From an uncultured Pseudomonadota bacterium (GTDB taxonomy: Bacteria > Bdellovibrionota_B > Oligoflexia > Oligoflexales > CAIYRB01): a stretch of 35,748 nt of DNA. Shown here piece after piece: positions 17,395-25,943 of the stretch (its first letter is position 1; each line of letters starts with the position of its first letter). The stretch lies in assembly GCA_903928445.1 (NCBI GenBank), contig CAIYRB010000018.1, forward strand, positions 1 to 35,748. The letters run 5' to 3'. The translations under genes and the position numbers were made by a program. The notes under the pieces were generated by a model. That model ran no database searches. It was not told the DNA's origin and was given only the letters and a program-made list of their open reading frames with translations.

Positions 17395-17704
17395 GCGGCC
17401 CCAAAAAACCCGACGCCCAAGTTATGGGCCTTTCGGTTGGATGGTCATTGGACTTTAGCTTTCGTTTGGCCGCTGTTGTAAACCACAGTGGTATCAGATA
17501 GTTGATCGATTCACTGAGGCGTTTGCGCAGGGGGTCTATGCCTAAGGCAATGTTCCAGGATGTTTCAAGCACGCGACCTCCTGATCTAAACAGGCTCCAC
17601 TTTCGGTCCCCGCCAATGAATCTCTGGAAAATCGGCATGTCATATCGAGAGCCCTAAAGGTTTGAAGCTGATGAGTCGATAGGTCCTGGGGAGGCCCAGG
17701 GCCA
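17395..17704. other. divergent intergenic region between histidine kinase and patatin gene
   Basis: This 310-base gap should carry back-to-back promoters for the kinase (minus) and the patatin gene (plus). The one distinctive element is the stem-loop at its right end, described separately. I see no convincing promoter hexamers. A long minus-strand frame at 17207-17638 that spans this gap is a shadow of the kinase gene. Confidence 0.4.
17682..17703 (+). promoter_or_regulatory. stem-loop presenting the patatin ribosome binding site in its loop
   Basis: Arms 17682-17690 and 17695-17703 pair over nine positions, eight Watson-Crick and one G-U. They enclose a four-base loop GAGG at 17691-17694, the likely Shine-Dalgarno core. 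The stem ends one base before the ATG at 17705. This could tune translation initiation. An alternative is that a second purine-rich stretch inside the gene serves a later TTG start. Confidence 0.5.
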
Positions 17705-18850
17705 ATGAGCAAACAAAAGGAAACTGGGTTGGTACTGACCGGAGGCGGCGCGCGCGGTGCTTATCAAGCGGGCGCCCTGCGCGGCATTGCTGAGATCGCC
17801 GCGAAATATGGTAAGACCGTCCCCTTTGGCATCATCTCAGGCGCAAGCGCTGGCGCGATCAATGCAAGCTTTGTTGCAGCTGCTGCCGACGACTTCACCA
17901 GTGCGATGACGCAGCTCGCCAACTTTTGGGGCAGCTTGCATGCGAATTCGGTGTTTCGCACCGATGTACGGGCATTGGGTCGTACTGGGATGCATTGGGC
18001 TGGAGACTTGACCTTGGGGGGGCTTAAAAGATCCAAGCGGGCCAGTGCGCTGTTCGACACCGCGCCACTGGAGCGCTTGATTATCGATAGCATTCCCTTC
18101 AGGCGGATTCGTGCCAACTTGGATCGCGGCATCATCCAGGCCTGCGAAGTCTCGGCTTTGGATTATAGGACGTCGGAAAACGTCTCGTTTATCATGAGTC
18201 GCATGCCCATGGTCGCCTGGGTCCACCCGCGCCGCCGCTCGGTGTTCACAGACATTGCTTCACAACATGTCTTGGCGTCGTCGGCAATTCCCTTGATCTT
18301 TCCCCCTGTGAGTGTCGAAGGCCGCTACTACGGTGATGGCTGCGTGCGCAATCCAGCGCCGTTTAGTCCAGCGATTCGCCTCGGTGCACGCCGTCTTTTG
18401 ATTGTCGGCGTGCGCCATGGTCGTGACCGTACAGCTTCGCCACCGGAAGCTCTACCACCGACGCTGCGGCCCTCTATAGGTAAAATTCTTGGCGTGATGA
18501 TCAACGCGGTGATGATGGACACGGTTGAATACGATATCGACCGTTTGGCGCGCTTGAATTCAGTGATACGGGGTGTGCCTGAAGTTTATCGCAATCAGAT
18601 GCCGATCAAAGAGATTGAGTTTTTATCGATTCAACCCTCTGAAGATCTCGGCGAGATGGCAGCGCAGCAGTTTCACCGGCTGCCCGGACCGATCCAGCAT
18701 ATCGTCCGCGGCTTGGGCTCGCGTACCGAGGCTTCTGAGCTGGCCAGCTATTTGCTTTTTGAACCGGCATTTTGCCGCTTGATCGCCGAACTCGGTCGCC
18801 AGGATGTGCACCGGATGCGCGAGCAAATCACCGCATTTCTGTTCGAGTGA
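17705..18850 (+). CDS. patatin-like phospholipase
   Basis: The 381-residue patatin-family serine hydrolase should act on phospholipid or acyl esters. The oxyanion loop TGGGARGAY lies at 12-20, the nucleophile elbow GASAG at 46-50 with Ser48, and the catalytic Asp in YYGDG at Asp211. No signal peptide is present, so the protein is cytoplasmic or exported by another route. The ATG at 17705 follows a stem-loop with GAGG in its loop. A TTG nine codons in, behind AAAGGA, is a possible second start, though it would leave almost no N-terminal extension. The gene converges on the HAD-like gene with four bases between stop codons. Confidence 0.9.
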   Translation: MSKQKETGLVLTGGGARGAYQAGALRGIAEIAAKYGKTVPFGIISGASAGAINASFVAAAADDFTSAMTQLANFWGSLHANSVFRTDVRALGRTGMHWAGDLTLGGLKRSKRASALFDTAPLERLIIDSIPFRRIRANLDRGIIQACEVSALDYRTSENVSFIMSRMPMVAWVHPRRRSVFTDIASQHVLASSAIPLIFPPVSVEGRYYGDGCVRNPAPFSPAIRLGARRLLIVGVRHGRDRTASPPEALPPTLRPSIGKILGVMINAVMMDTVEYDIDRLARLNSVIRGVPEVYRNQMPIKEIEFLSIQPSEDLGEMAAQQFHRLPGPIQHIVRGLGSRTEASELASYLLFEPAFCRLIAELGRQDVHRMREQITAFLFE

Positions 18851-18854
18851 GGCG

Positions 18855-19490
18855 TTAAGGGGTGCTGACGCATCCGGCTATGCCGCTACTGCGGTCTTGC
18901 TCTAATAGGCTAGCAGCAATGTTGCCACTTAGGTCGCAGTTGCTTGGATAGGTGAAGCTGAACTGTTCGTCGAGCAGGTGCGGTAGTTCCGCAACTTTTG
19001 GCCAGGGCATAGACTTGTCAGCCTTTAAGTAGGTAGCGTAGCCAAGTTTTTTAGCGGCATCCAACTCGCTTTGGGTCTCACTGATGTACAAAGCGCGGTT
19101 GGGGCATGCTTGGACTAATCCCTGCAGAAACATGAAAGCTTGAGGCTTGCGGTAGCGATCAAAGGGCGGTTGAACAACCCTGCTGAAGTCGTTCCACGGG
19201 AACACCACCGGTTCTTTTAGGCGTGGTGCGATAAAGTTCTGGAGGAAGGTGAACTTCGCATGGCAGTCGGTACCCCAGGCTTCGGGTGTGTTGGAGATGA
19301 TGCCGACTTGGTATCCGGCTTGGTGCAATTGAGCGATCTCGTCAATGATCCCTGGCACGAAGGTGTAGCCGCTAGCGGGCGAGCCGGTGAGGATCACTTC
19401 ACCTAGGTCGAAGTACACCCAATCGGCCGCGCGGACTGGCGTGGTCAGACATATCAGGGAGGACCAGAGGAGAGTCAGTAGTCTAAACAT
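18855..19490 (-). CDS. exported HAD-superfamily-like hydrolase
   Basis: I start this 211-residue protein at 19490 because that ATG opens a signal peptide (MFRLLTLLW to about residue 21); the frame itself extends to 19589. The mature part has the HAD order of motifs. VYFDLGEV holds the nucleophile Asp28 with Gly in place of the usual second Asp, as in FDLG-type HADs such as YihX. Motif II is SNT at 66-68, Lys115 lies in YRKPQAF, and the last motif is ISETQSEL, where Glu138 and Glu142 replace the usual Asp pair. It may be a periplasmic phosphatase or a catalytically altered HAD fold. The ribosome site is weak. It converges on the patatin gene and diverges from the prpC operon. Confidence 0.75.
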   Translation of the reverse strand: MFRLLTLLWSSLICLTTPVRAADWVYFDLGEVILTGSPASGYTFVPGIIDEIAQLHQAGYQVGIISNTPEAWGTDCHAKFTFLQNFIAPRLKEPVVFPWNDFSRVVQPPFDRYRKPQAFMFLQGLVQACPNRALYISETQSELDAAKKLGYATYLKADKSMPWPKVAELPHLLDEQFSFTYPSNCDLSGNIAASLLEQDRSSGIAGCVSTP

Positions 19491-19681
19491 CGTCGTTCGT
19501 ACTTTCTTGGCTGTTCGATGCCTGCAAGAAGGCATGTTCCTGTTATCTTGGCATGTAAGCCATCCGAACATGGCCGAGGAGCCTGTCATGCGGGTGCGCA
19601 GCGACGGTATGAGGTCAAAATAGCCGATATTTATCCTTCCTTCAAGTAGGGGCGTAAGTTTGCTAGCTCCTGCCGCCTAGA

Positions 19682-19718
19682 CCAATGGCGAAGACGCTGT
19701 ATTCGCTATCGCCATTGG
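19682..19718 (+). promoter_or_regulatory. perfect ten-base inverted repeat in the prpC leader
   Basis: Arms CCAATGGCGA (19682-19691) and TCGCCATTGG (19709-19718) are perfect complements across a 17-base spacer, about 140 bases before the prpC start. It could be a leader RNA hairpin or a spaced operator. No T-run follows it. Confidence 0.5.
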
Positions 19719-19735
19719 GTAAAAATCAGGATGTC

Positions 19736-19750
19736 AAAAGCATAGCTTTT
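19736..19750 (+). promoter_or_regulatory. dyad AAAAGC-ATA-GCTTTT
   Basis: Perfect six-base arms around a three-base centre are followed by one more T, 110 bases before prpC. As RNA it would form a small hairpin; as DNA it is a compact operator-sized palindrome. Confidence 0.4.
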
Positions 19751-19805
19751 TCGGTATGGTGCGGCCATTATCCGGCTCAAGTGATTGTCCATGCGGCGTA
19801 TGTTA

Positions 19806-19826
19806 GGAAATCGCTTAAGATTTTCC
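19806..19826 (+). promoter_or_regulatory. hairpin GGAAATC/GATTTTCC before prpC
   Basis: Near-perfect arms with one extra T surround a short GCTTAA loop about 35 bases before the prpC start. It is the third dyad of the leader. Confidence 0.35.
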
Positions 19827-19859
19827 CTACTCCCCTTCCAGCGATGAGGACCAGCGTTC

Positions 19860-21023
19860 ATGAGCGAGTATATCAACCCAGATTACGTCCCTGAACCCGA
19901 GCGCATGAACGTCAAAAAGGGTTTAGAAGGTGCGGTCATCGACACGACCGCCGTATCCAAGGTGAATCCAGACACCAACTCGCTGGTCTATCGCGGCTAC
20001 CCGGTGCAGGATTTGGCAGAAAACTGCACGTTTGAAGAGGTCGCTTACCTACTGTACAAAGGCGAGCTGCCAAACCAAAGCGAGTTAGCCGCGTTTACCA
20101 AAAAGGAACGCTCGCTACGCGCCTTGTCTCCAGCCGCGTTGGCCGTCTTAAAGACCCTGCCGCGCAAATGCCATCCCATGGATTCTCTGCGTACGGTGGT
20201 ATCCCTGCTCGGTTGCGAAGACGAGCGCATCTGGGACGACACCCCAGCGACCAACTTGGATAAAGCGATATCGCTCTTAGCAAAGATGCCAACCATCGTC
20301 GCAGCTGATTACCGCATCAGAAAGGGACTGGAGGTTCTCGCGCCGCGGACCGATCTATCCATCGCCGCAAACTTCTTCTACATGTATTTTGGCAAGGTGC
20401 CGCAAGCGGAAATAGTCAGGGCCTTTGAGGTGTCCTTGACGCTTTATGCTGAGCATAGCTTCAATGCATCGACCTTTGCCTCGCGCGTCGTCACCTCGAC
20501 GCAATCGGATATATACTCGGCAACTGTGGCCGGGATCGGCGCCCTAAAGGGTCCGCTACACGGTGGAGCCAACGAGCAGGTCATGCATATGATGATCGAG
20601 ATCGGCGACGCCGCCAAGGCTGAGAGCTGGATGCTCGATGCTCTGGCCAGCAAGAAAAAGGTCATGGGCTTTGGTCACCGCGTCTATAAGTCGGGTGATT
20701 CGCGCGTCCCGACGATGAAAAAATATGCACAGCAGATGGCTCAGGTCACCGGTGAGAGCAAGTGGATGAAGATGTACGATGGCCTTGAAAAGGTCATGGT
20801 CGAAAAGAAAAAGATCTACCCGAACCTCGATTTTCCCTCCGGTCCGGCCTACTACATGATGGGTTTTGAGATTGAATTCTTTACGCCGATCTTCGTCATG
20901 GCCCGAACTACGGGCTGGTCGGCCCACGTGATGGAGCAGGTCGCAAATAACCGCATCATCCGGCCGTTAAGTGAGTATATTGGCGCTGCTCAGCGCAAAG
21001 TGGCGCCGCTGTCGCAGCGCTAA
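19860..21023 (+). CDS. prpC: 2-methylcitrate synthase / citrate synthase
   Basis: The 387-residue citrate synthase-family enzyme is predicted to condense propionyl-CoA with oxaloacetate to 2-methylcitrate. The active-site triads are visible: His199 in EHSFNAST, His234 in GPLHGGANE, His273 in GFGHRVYK and Asp324 in NLDFPSG. The short length matches the PrpC/Gram-positive-type subgroup rather than the hexameric type II citrate synthases. GAGGA lies before the ATG. It opens a long plus-strand operon that also has prpD and prpB, which favours methylcitrate over plain citrate synthesis. Both activities are common in this subgroup. The long leader with three dyads suggests regulation at this gene. 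Confidence 0.93.
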   Translation: MSEYINPDYVPEPERMNVKKGLEGAVIDTTAVSKVNPDTNSLVYRGYPVQDLAENCTFEEVAYLLYKGELPNQSELAAFTKKERSLRALSPAALAVLKTLPRKCHPMDSLRTVVSLLGCEDERIWDDTPATNLDKAISLLAKMPTIVAADYRIRKGLEVLAPRTDLSIAANFFYMYFGKVPQAEIVRAFEVSLTLYAEHSFNASTFASRVVTSTQSDIYSATVAGIGALKGPLHGGANEQVMHMMIEIGDAAKAESWMLDALASKKKVMGFGHRVYKSGDSRVPTMKKYAQQMAQVTGESKWMKMYDGLEKVMVEKKKIYPNLDFPSGPAYYMMGFEIEFFTPIFVMARTTGWSAHVMEQVANNRIIRPLSEYIGAAQRKVAPLSQR

Positions 21024-21074
21024 GTCCGAAGTGACCGGCGAATGACTCTTTCACAAATTGCGCGAGGCTGCCTC

Positions 21075-22568
21075 ATGTCAAAAAAAGTTCCACTCTTTAT
21101 CAACGGTGAATTCGTCCAAAGCCGAGCCAGTCATACGGTGCCGGTGATCAACCCGGCCAACCAAGAAGAACTGGCGCAGGTCCCCTTTGCCACTCTAGAA
21201 GAGATGCAGCTGGCTGTGGCTAGCGCTAAAAACGCCTTTAAAACCTGGAAGGAAGTGCCGACCCCGGAGCGGGCACGGTTGTTCCTTAAGTATCAGCACC
21301 TGCTAAAGCAACATCAAGATGAGATCGCCGAGATTCTAGCAAAGGAAAACGGCAAGGTTTTGGCTGATGCCAAAGGCGACGTATGGCGGGGTATCGAGGT
21401 GGTTGAGCATGCCTGCAACGTGTCCAGCCTGATGATGGGCGAGACCGTCGAAAATGTGGCGCGGGCCATCGACACCTACAGCTACGTGCAGCCGCTTGGT
21501 ATCTGTGCTGGCATTACCCCGTTTAACTTTCCGGCGATGATCCCGCTGTGGATGTACCCGATGGCGATTGCCTGCGGTAACACCTTTATCCTGAAGCCGT
21601 CGGAGCAAGATCCGCTGACCCCGACGCGCCTGACCGAGCTATTTGTCGAGGCTGGCTTTCCAAAGGGTGTGCTCAACGTCATTCATGGCGGCAAGGAGCA
21701 GGTCGATTTCTTGCTCAACCACCCTGATATTCAAGCGATTTCCTTTGTCGGATCGGTGCCTGTCGCCGAGCACGTCTACCGGACCGGCACGCGGAATCTA
21801 AAGCGGGTCCAGGCCTTTGGTGGCGCGAAAAATCACATGGTGGTGATGCCCGATGCCAACAAGGAGCAGGTGATCAACAATCTTCTTGGCTCGGCGTGCG
21901 GTGCCGGTGGTCAACGCTGCATGGCCAATAGCGTCGCCGTGCTCGTCGGCGACGCAGGGAATTGGGTCGATGATATCAAACAGGCCATGACGACGATCAG
22001 CCCAGGCAGTTGGGATCAGCCCGAGGCTGCCTACGGTCCGCAGATCAGCGTCAAAGCTCGGGACAAGATTCTCGGCCTAATCGCCCAAGGTCGCAAGGAG
22101 GGGGCCAAGTGTCTGCTCGATGGGAGCGGTTTTACCTCTAAAACGCATCCGCGCGGCAATTTTGTCGGTCCGACTCTTTTCGATCAGGTGACGCCAGAGA
22201 TGACGATCTACCAAGAAGAGATCTTTGGTCCGGTGCTGTTGCTGCTACGCGCGAAGACGCTCAGCGAAGCGATTGAGCTGATCAATCACAATCCGTATGG
22301 CAATGGCACTTCGATCTTCACCTCTTCGGGCGCCGCCGCACGTAAATTCCAACATGAAATTCTCGTCGGTCAAGTCGGCATCAACGTCCCGATCCCGGTG
22401 CCGCTGCCGTTTTTCTCGTTTACCGGCTGGCGCAAGTCGTTCTTTGGCGACTTACATGCTTACGGTAAGCAGGGGGTCCGTTTCTACACCGAAACCAAGA
22501 CCGTGACGGCGCGCTGGTTTGACGACCAGGTGGTCTCGGGGCCGAATATGACCATCAGCTTGCAGTGA
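21075..22568 (+). CDS. mmsA: CoA-acylating methylmalonate-semialdehyde dehydrogenase
   Basis: This 497-residue enzyme converts methylmalonate semialdehyde (from valine) to propionyl-CoA. The frame opens at 21042, but the ATG at 21075 has GAGG seven bases upstream and aligns with the usual family N-terminus. The catalytic Cys282 lies in GGQRCMANS. The position where ordinary ALDHs carry the general-base Glu reads GGAKNH, as expected for the CoA-dependent MMSDH subfamily. The ribosome site is itself half of a small dyad, GAGG-CTG-CCTC. Its product is the substrate of the PrpC encoded just upstream, so the order of genes joins the two pathways. Confidence 0.95.
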   Translation: MSKKVPLFINGEFVQSRASHTVPVINPANQEELAQVPFATLEEMQLAVASAKNAFKTWKEVPTPERARLFLKYQHLLKQHQDEIAEILAKENGKVLADAKGDVWRGIEVVEHACNVSSLMMGETVENVARAIDTYSYVQPLGICAGITPFNFPAMIPLWMYPMAIACGNTFILKPSEQDPLTPTRLTELFVEAGFPKGVLNVIHGGKEQVDFLLNHPDIQAISFVGSVPVAEHVYRTGTRNLKRVQAFGGAKNHMVVMPDANKEQVINNLLGSACGAGGQRCMANSVAVLVGDAGNWVDDIKQAMTTISPGSWDQPEAAYGPQISVKARDKILGLIAQGRKEGAKCLLDGSGFTSKTHPRGNFVGPTLFDQVTPEMTIYQEEIFGPVLLLLRAKTLSEAIELINHNPYGNGTSIFTSSGAAARKFQHEILVGQVGINVPIPVPLPFFSFTGWRKSFFGDLHAYGKQGVRFYTETKTVTARWFDDQVVSGPNMTISLQ

Positions 22569-22616
22569 CTGTCAGCGCGAGTTTTGCCAATATCAAGTAC
22601 TGGGTCAGTAGGTGCC

Positions 22617-23777
22617 ATGAATTTTGATTTGAATGACGAGCAGAGTGCCATCCAACAGGCGGCTAGAACCTTCGCTGAGACGGTTCTGGCGCCTGAAGCG
22701 GCGCACTGGGATCAACATAAGATCTTTCCGCGTGCGGCGATTGCTCAAGCTGGCGAGATGGGTTTTTGCGGTATGTACACCCGCGAGGACGTCGGTGGGC
22801 TTGGTTTGCCGCGTCTCGATGCATCCATTGCCTTTGAGGAACTCGCGGCGGCCTGTCCGTCCACGACGGCCTATATCACCATTCATAATATGGTGACGTG
22901 GATGATTGACACCTTTGCCAAGCCAGAAATCCGGCAGCTTTACTGTCCGGAGTTGGCGGCGGGTACCAAGCTTGGGTCCTACTGCCTCACCGAGGCAGGC
23001 TCGGGGTCTGATGCCGCCGCCTTGCGCACGACGGCAACTAAGAAGGGTTCAAGCTATCTCCTGAAAGGCAGTAAAGCCTTTGTTTCTGGTGGCGGCGAAA
23101 CCGATGTGCTCGTCGTTATGGCCCGGACCGGAGCCTCTGGGCCTAAAGGAGTCTCGGCCTTCGTTGTACCCACCAGTAGCAAGGGGATCACCTTTGGCGA
23201 AAATGAGCGCAAGCTTGGCTGGAACTCGCAGTCGACTCGGGTGATCTATTTTGATGATGTGAAGGTCGACGAGTCTCACCTTCTCGGCACTGAAGGCAGC
23301 GGGTTTCGTATTGCCATGAAGGGCCTCGACGGCGGTCGCATCAATATCGCCACCTGCTCGGTAGGTGCAGCACAGGCGGCACTGACTCAGACGCAAAAGT
23401 ACATGCACCAACGCGAGCAGTTTGGCAAACCCTTGGCATCGTTCCAAGCACTCCAATTCAAGCTTGCCGATATGCTGACTGAGACCGTCGCGTCGCGCCA
23501 GATGGTGCGACTTGCAGCGACTAAACTAGATCAGCAGAGCGAAGACGCCAGTGTCTATTGCGCCATGGCCAAGCGCCTTGCCACCGATCTGAGCTTTAAG
23601 GTTTGTAACGACGCCCTGCAAATCCATGGGGGCTATGGTTTTACCCAAGAGTATCCGCTGGAGCGCCTCATGCGCGATGCCCGTGCGCATCAAATCGTTG
23701 AAGGCACCAACGAGATCATGCGCGTCATCATCGCTAGAGCGATTCTTGAAGAAGGCGCGGCGCTGACGCTACGCTGA
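22617..23777 (+). CDS. acyl-CoA dehydrogenase, probably isobutyryl-CoA dehydrogenase
   Basis: This 386-residue FAD-dependent acyl-CoA dehydrogenase starts at ATG 22617, behind an AGG-type site, not at the open-frame start 22584. Family motifs are YCLTEAGSGSDAAALRT for FAD/substrate binding and HQIVEGTNEIMR near the C-terminus, with catalytic Glu362. The C-terminal motif is close to that of ACAD8, the isobutyryl-CoA enzyme of valine breakdown. Its position between mmsA and the 3-hydroxyisobutyryl-CoA hydrolase gene supports conversion of isobutyryl-CoA to methacrylyl-CoA. A 2-methylbutyryl-CoA specificity cannot be ruled out. Confidence 0.9.
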   Translation: MNFDLNDEQSAIQQAARTFAETVLAPEAAHWDQHKIFPRAAIAQAGEMGFCGMYTREDVGGLGLPRLDASIAFEELAAACPSTTAYITIHNMVTWMIDTFAKPEIRQLYCPELAAGTKLGSYCLTEAGSGSDAAALRTTATKKGSSYLLKGSKAFVSGGGETDVLVVMARTGASGPKGVSAFVVPTSSKGITFGENERKLGWNSQSTRVIYFDDVKVDESHLLGTEGSGFRIAMKGLDGGRINIATCSVGAAQAALTQTQKYMHQREQFGKPLASFQALQFKLADMLTETVASRQMVRLAATKLDQQSEDASVYCAMAKRLATDLSFKVCNDALQIHGGYGFTQEYPLERLMRDARAHQIVEGTNEIMRVIIARAILEEGAALTLR

Positions 23778-23807
23778 TCCCGGTACCTATTCCTATGGAG
23801 TGTCGCT

Positions 23808-24938
23808 ATGGCGGAAGAAGTGATCCTAGTCGAAGACCTAGCGGCGGGTCATGGTCTGATCATCGGAGTTGCGACGCTCAACCTTCCGGCAAGCCTCAAC
23901 GCACTCACTCTAGAAATGATCGACCTCCTTGCCGCACACCTGAAGCGGTGGGAACGCGATCCGCAGGTCGTCTGTGTCGTCCTTCAAGGGGCTGGAGGCA
24001 AGGCCTTTTGCGCTGGCGGAGACGTCCGCTTTCTCTATGCAGCCGCGCGACGCAGCCAGGCCGAAGGGGACGCCTACTCGAAGGTTTGCGCCGAGTTTTT
24101 TACGCGGGAATACGCCCTTGATTATCATATTCACAGGTATACAAAACCGGTCTTGTGCCTCGGCCATGGCATCGTTATGGGCGGTGGCCTTGGCCTCATG
24201 GTCGGCGCGTCACATCGCGTCGTCACCGACAAGACTAAACTCGCCATGCCAGAGATCTCCATCGGACTCTTGCCGGATGTCGGCGCGACTTATTTTTTAC
24301 CCCGCTTAGTGTCGAAGGTCGGGCTTTACCTGGCGTTGACCGGGACCCGGATAAACGGCGCCGACGGGGTCTTTGCTGGTCTTGCCGACTTTTTGCTCAG
24401 CGCAGAGCAGCTGCCGAGTCTACTTAAAGAGCTGCCAGGTCTTGCCTGGGTCGCTGCGGACCGTAGCGCTAATGACGCTGTGCTGAGTCGATATTTGCGG
24501 CAAAAATCCCAGGTAGCTGCGAAGGTGGCCTCGCCGCTTGAAGAGCACCTGGCGTTTATAGAGTCGGTCTGCGCAGGAGCGGACTTGGCATCCTTCACCG
24601 TTTTGATGCAGAAAGTCCCACCCGGTGACGATTGGATTGATGCCGGTAAAAAGACCTTCTTTAGCGGATCTCCCAGTATTGCGGCGCTCATCTTTGCGCA
24701 GCAGGCCAAAGGCCAAGACATCGATTTGGCTTCAGCATTTCGCTACGAGCTTCAGGTGGTCACTAGGTGTACGGCGCATGCGGACTTTGTTGAAGGCGTG
24801 CGGGCTGTGCTGATCGATAAGGATCAAAAGCCGCAGTGGAATCCTGCCTCGCTCGAGGATGTGGGCCGTGCGTCTACCCAGTCCTATGTCGCCCCGGTCT
24901 GGAGTGACGTGGAGCATCCACTGCGCAGCTTAAAATAG
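23808..24938 (+). CDS. 3-hydroxyisobutyryl-CoA hydrolase (crotonase family)
   Basis: The 376-residue crotonase-fold protein is longer than a true enoyl-CoA hydratase and has the HIBCH pattern. The oxyanion segments are GKAFCAGGDVRFL at 64-76 and HGIVMGGGLGL at 120-130. MPEISIGLLPDVGA supplies Glu149 and Asp157, spaced eight apart as in human HIBCH. It hydrolyses 3-hydroxyisobutyryl-CoA to free 3-hydroxyisobutyrate, used next by the dehydrogenase encoded downstream. TGGAG precedes the ATG. A separate methacrylyl-CoA hydratase gene is absent from this operon. Confidence 0.92.
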   Translation: MAEEVILVEDLAAGHGLIIGVATLNLPASLNALTLEMIDLLAAHLKRWERDPQVVCVVLQGAGGKAFCAGGDVRFLYAAARRSQAEGDAYSKVCAEFFTREYALDYHIHRYTKPVLCLGHGIVMGGGLGLMVGASHRVVTDKTKLAMPEISIGLLPDVGATYFLPRLVSKVGLYLALTGTRINGADGVFAGLADFLLSAEQLPSLLKELPGLAWVAADRSANDAVLSRYLRQKSQVAAKVASPLEEHLAFIESVCAGADLASFTVLMQKVPPGDDWIDAGKKTFFSGSPSIAALIFAQQAKGQDIDLASAFRYELQVVTRCTAHADFVEGVRAVLIDKDQKPQWNPASLEDVGRASTQSYVAPVWSDVEHPLRSLK

Positions 24939-25014
24939 GGAGACTATGTTGGTTTTTTGCGCCTTTTGGCGCTGCGATATGGTTCTAATAACCCCATGGT
25001 GAAACGAGTTCCTG

Positions 25015-25920
25015 ATGAGCAAGATTGCATTTTTTGGTCTCGGTAATATGGGCGGCCCCATGGCCGCAAATCTGCTCCACGCGGGCCATACGGTGACTGG
25101 TTTTGATCCAGTCGCGGCGGCCGTGGAGAGCTTCGTAGCGGCTGGGGGTAAAGCCGGACACAGCGTTGAGCAAGCCTGCTTAAACGTCGACGCCGTGGTC
25201 TCAATGCTCCCGTCTGACCAATTGGTCGAAGAGCTATACCTCGGCCCTAAGGGCATTTTGGCTGCGCTCAACAAGCGGCCCTGTCTGCTGATCGATAGCA
25301 GTACGATCTCACCCCAGGCCAGCCGCAAGGTGAGTCAGGCTGCAACCCAGCACGGTAGTCGGATGATCGATGCTCCGGTATCCGGCGGCGTCGGCGGCGC
25401 CAAGGCCGGGACCCTGACCTTTATGGTGGGCGGCTTGCCCGATGTGGTCGCCGAGGCAGAGAAAATCCTCCATGCGATGGGTAAAAACATCTTTCATGCC
25501 GGACTGGTTGGCAGTGGTCAGGTCGTCAAGATATGCAACAATATGCTGCTTGCCATCCACATGATCGGGACCTCCGAGGCCTTAAATCTAGGCGTGTCGT
25601 TGGGCATGGAGCCGAAGGTCCTCAGCGATATTATGAGCAAAAGCTCGGGTCGCAACTGGTCTTTAGAGGTTTATAATCCATATCCTGGCGTGATGGAAAA
25701 CGCCCCTGCTTCGCGCCAGTATTCAGGCGGCTTTGCCGTCGATCTCATGGCCAAGGATCTCGGCCTAGCATTAGCGGCTAGCCAATCAGCGCAGACGGCG
25801 ACCCCGCTTGGTCACTTAGCCCGAGATCTTTTTGCGATGTGGAGCAAACTTGGCCATGGTGGTCAGGATTTCTCCAGCATCTTGCAGCTCCTAGCGCCGA
25901 CTAAAGCCGTTTCAGCTTAG
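25015..25920 (+). CDS. mmsB: 3-hydroxyisobutyrate dehydrogenase
   Basis: The 301-residue NAD(P)-dependent beta-hydroxyacid dehydrogenase starts with the Rossmann motif [12 protein letters not shown] (6-17). The substrate-binding stretch [15 protein letters not shown] runs from 120, and catalytic Lys172 lies in GQVVKICNN, with Asn175/176. Length and motifs fit MmsB, which oxidises 3-hydroxyisobutyrate to methylmalonate semialdehyde for MmsA. The ribosome site is weak. The 76-base gap before it contains a GCGCC/GGCGC dyad preceded, not followed, by a T-run, so I do not call a terminator there. Confidence 0.93.
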   Translation: MSKIAFFGLGNMGGPMAANLLHAGHTVTGFDPVAAAVESFVAAGGKAGHSVEQACLNVDAVVSMLPSDQLVEELYLGPKGILAALNKRPCLLIDSSTISPQASRKVSQAATQHGSRMIDAPVSGGVGGAKAGTLTFMVGGLPDVVAEAEKILHAMGKNIFHAGLVGSGQVVKICNNMLLAIHMIGTSEALNLGVSLGMEPKVLSDIMSKSSGRNWSLEVYNPYPGVMENAPASRQYSGGFAVDLMAKDLGLALAASQSAQTATPLGHLARDLFAMWSKLGHGGQDFSSILQLLAPTKAVSA

Positions 25921-25943
25921 GCCTTTCACCTATAGGAATGACC

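Larger units (their letters stand above)
19491..19859. other. divergent intergenic region and leader of the prpC operon
   Basis: This gap of about 370 bases separates the divergent HAD-like gene from prpC. It holds three dyads on the prpC side, described separately. I find no strong -35/-10 pair. A 69-codon plus-strand frame at 19685-19894 overlaps prpC and shows no protein-like features. Confidence 0.4.

Noticed and set aside
17207..17638. 143-codon minus-strand frame spanning the kinase start and its upstream region
   Set aside because: It overlaps the well-supported kinase gene in another frame and has no protein-like features.
20556..20927. His/Asp-rich minus-strand frame over prpC
   Set aside because: Antisense shadow of the conserved citrate synthase active-site region.
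21064..21074. GAGG-CTG-CCTC dyad over the mmsA ribosome site as a regulatory hairpin
   Set aside because: Only four base pairs; too weak to claim on its own.
24957..24972. GCGCC/GGCGC dyad with T-run before mmsB, considered as a terminator
   Set aside because: The T-run precedes the stem on the plus strand, and A-residues follow it on the minus strand, the wrong order for an intrinsic terminator in either direction.
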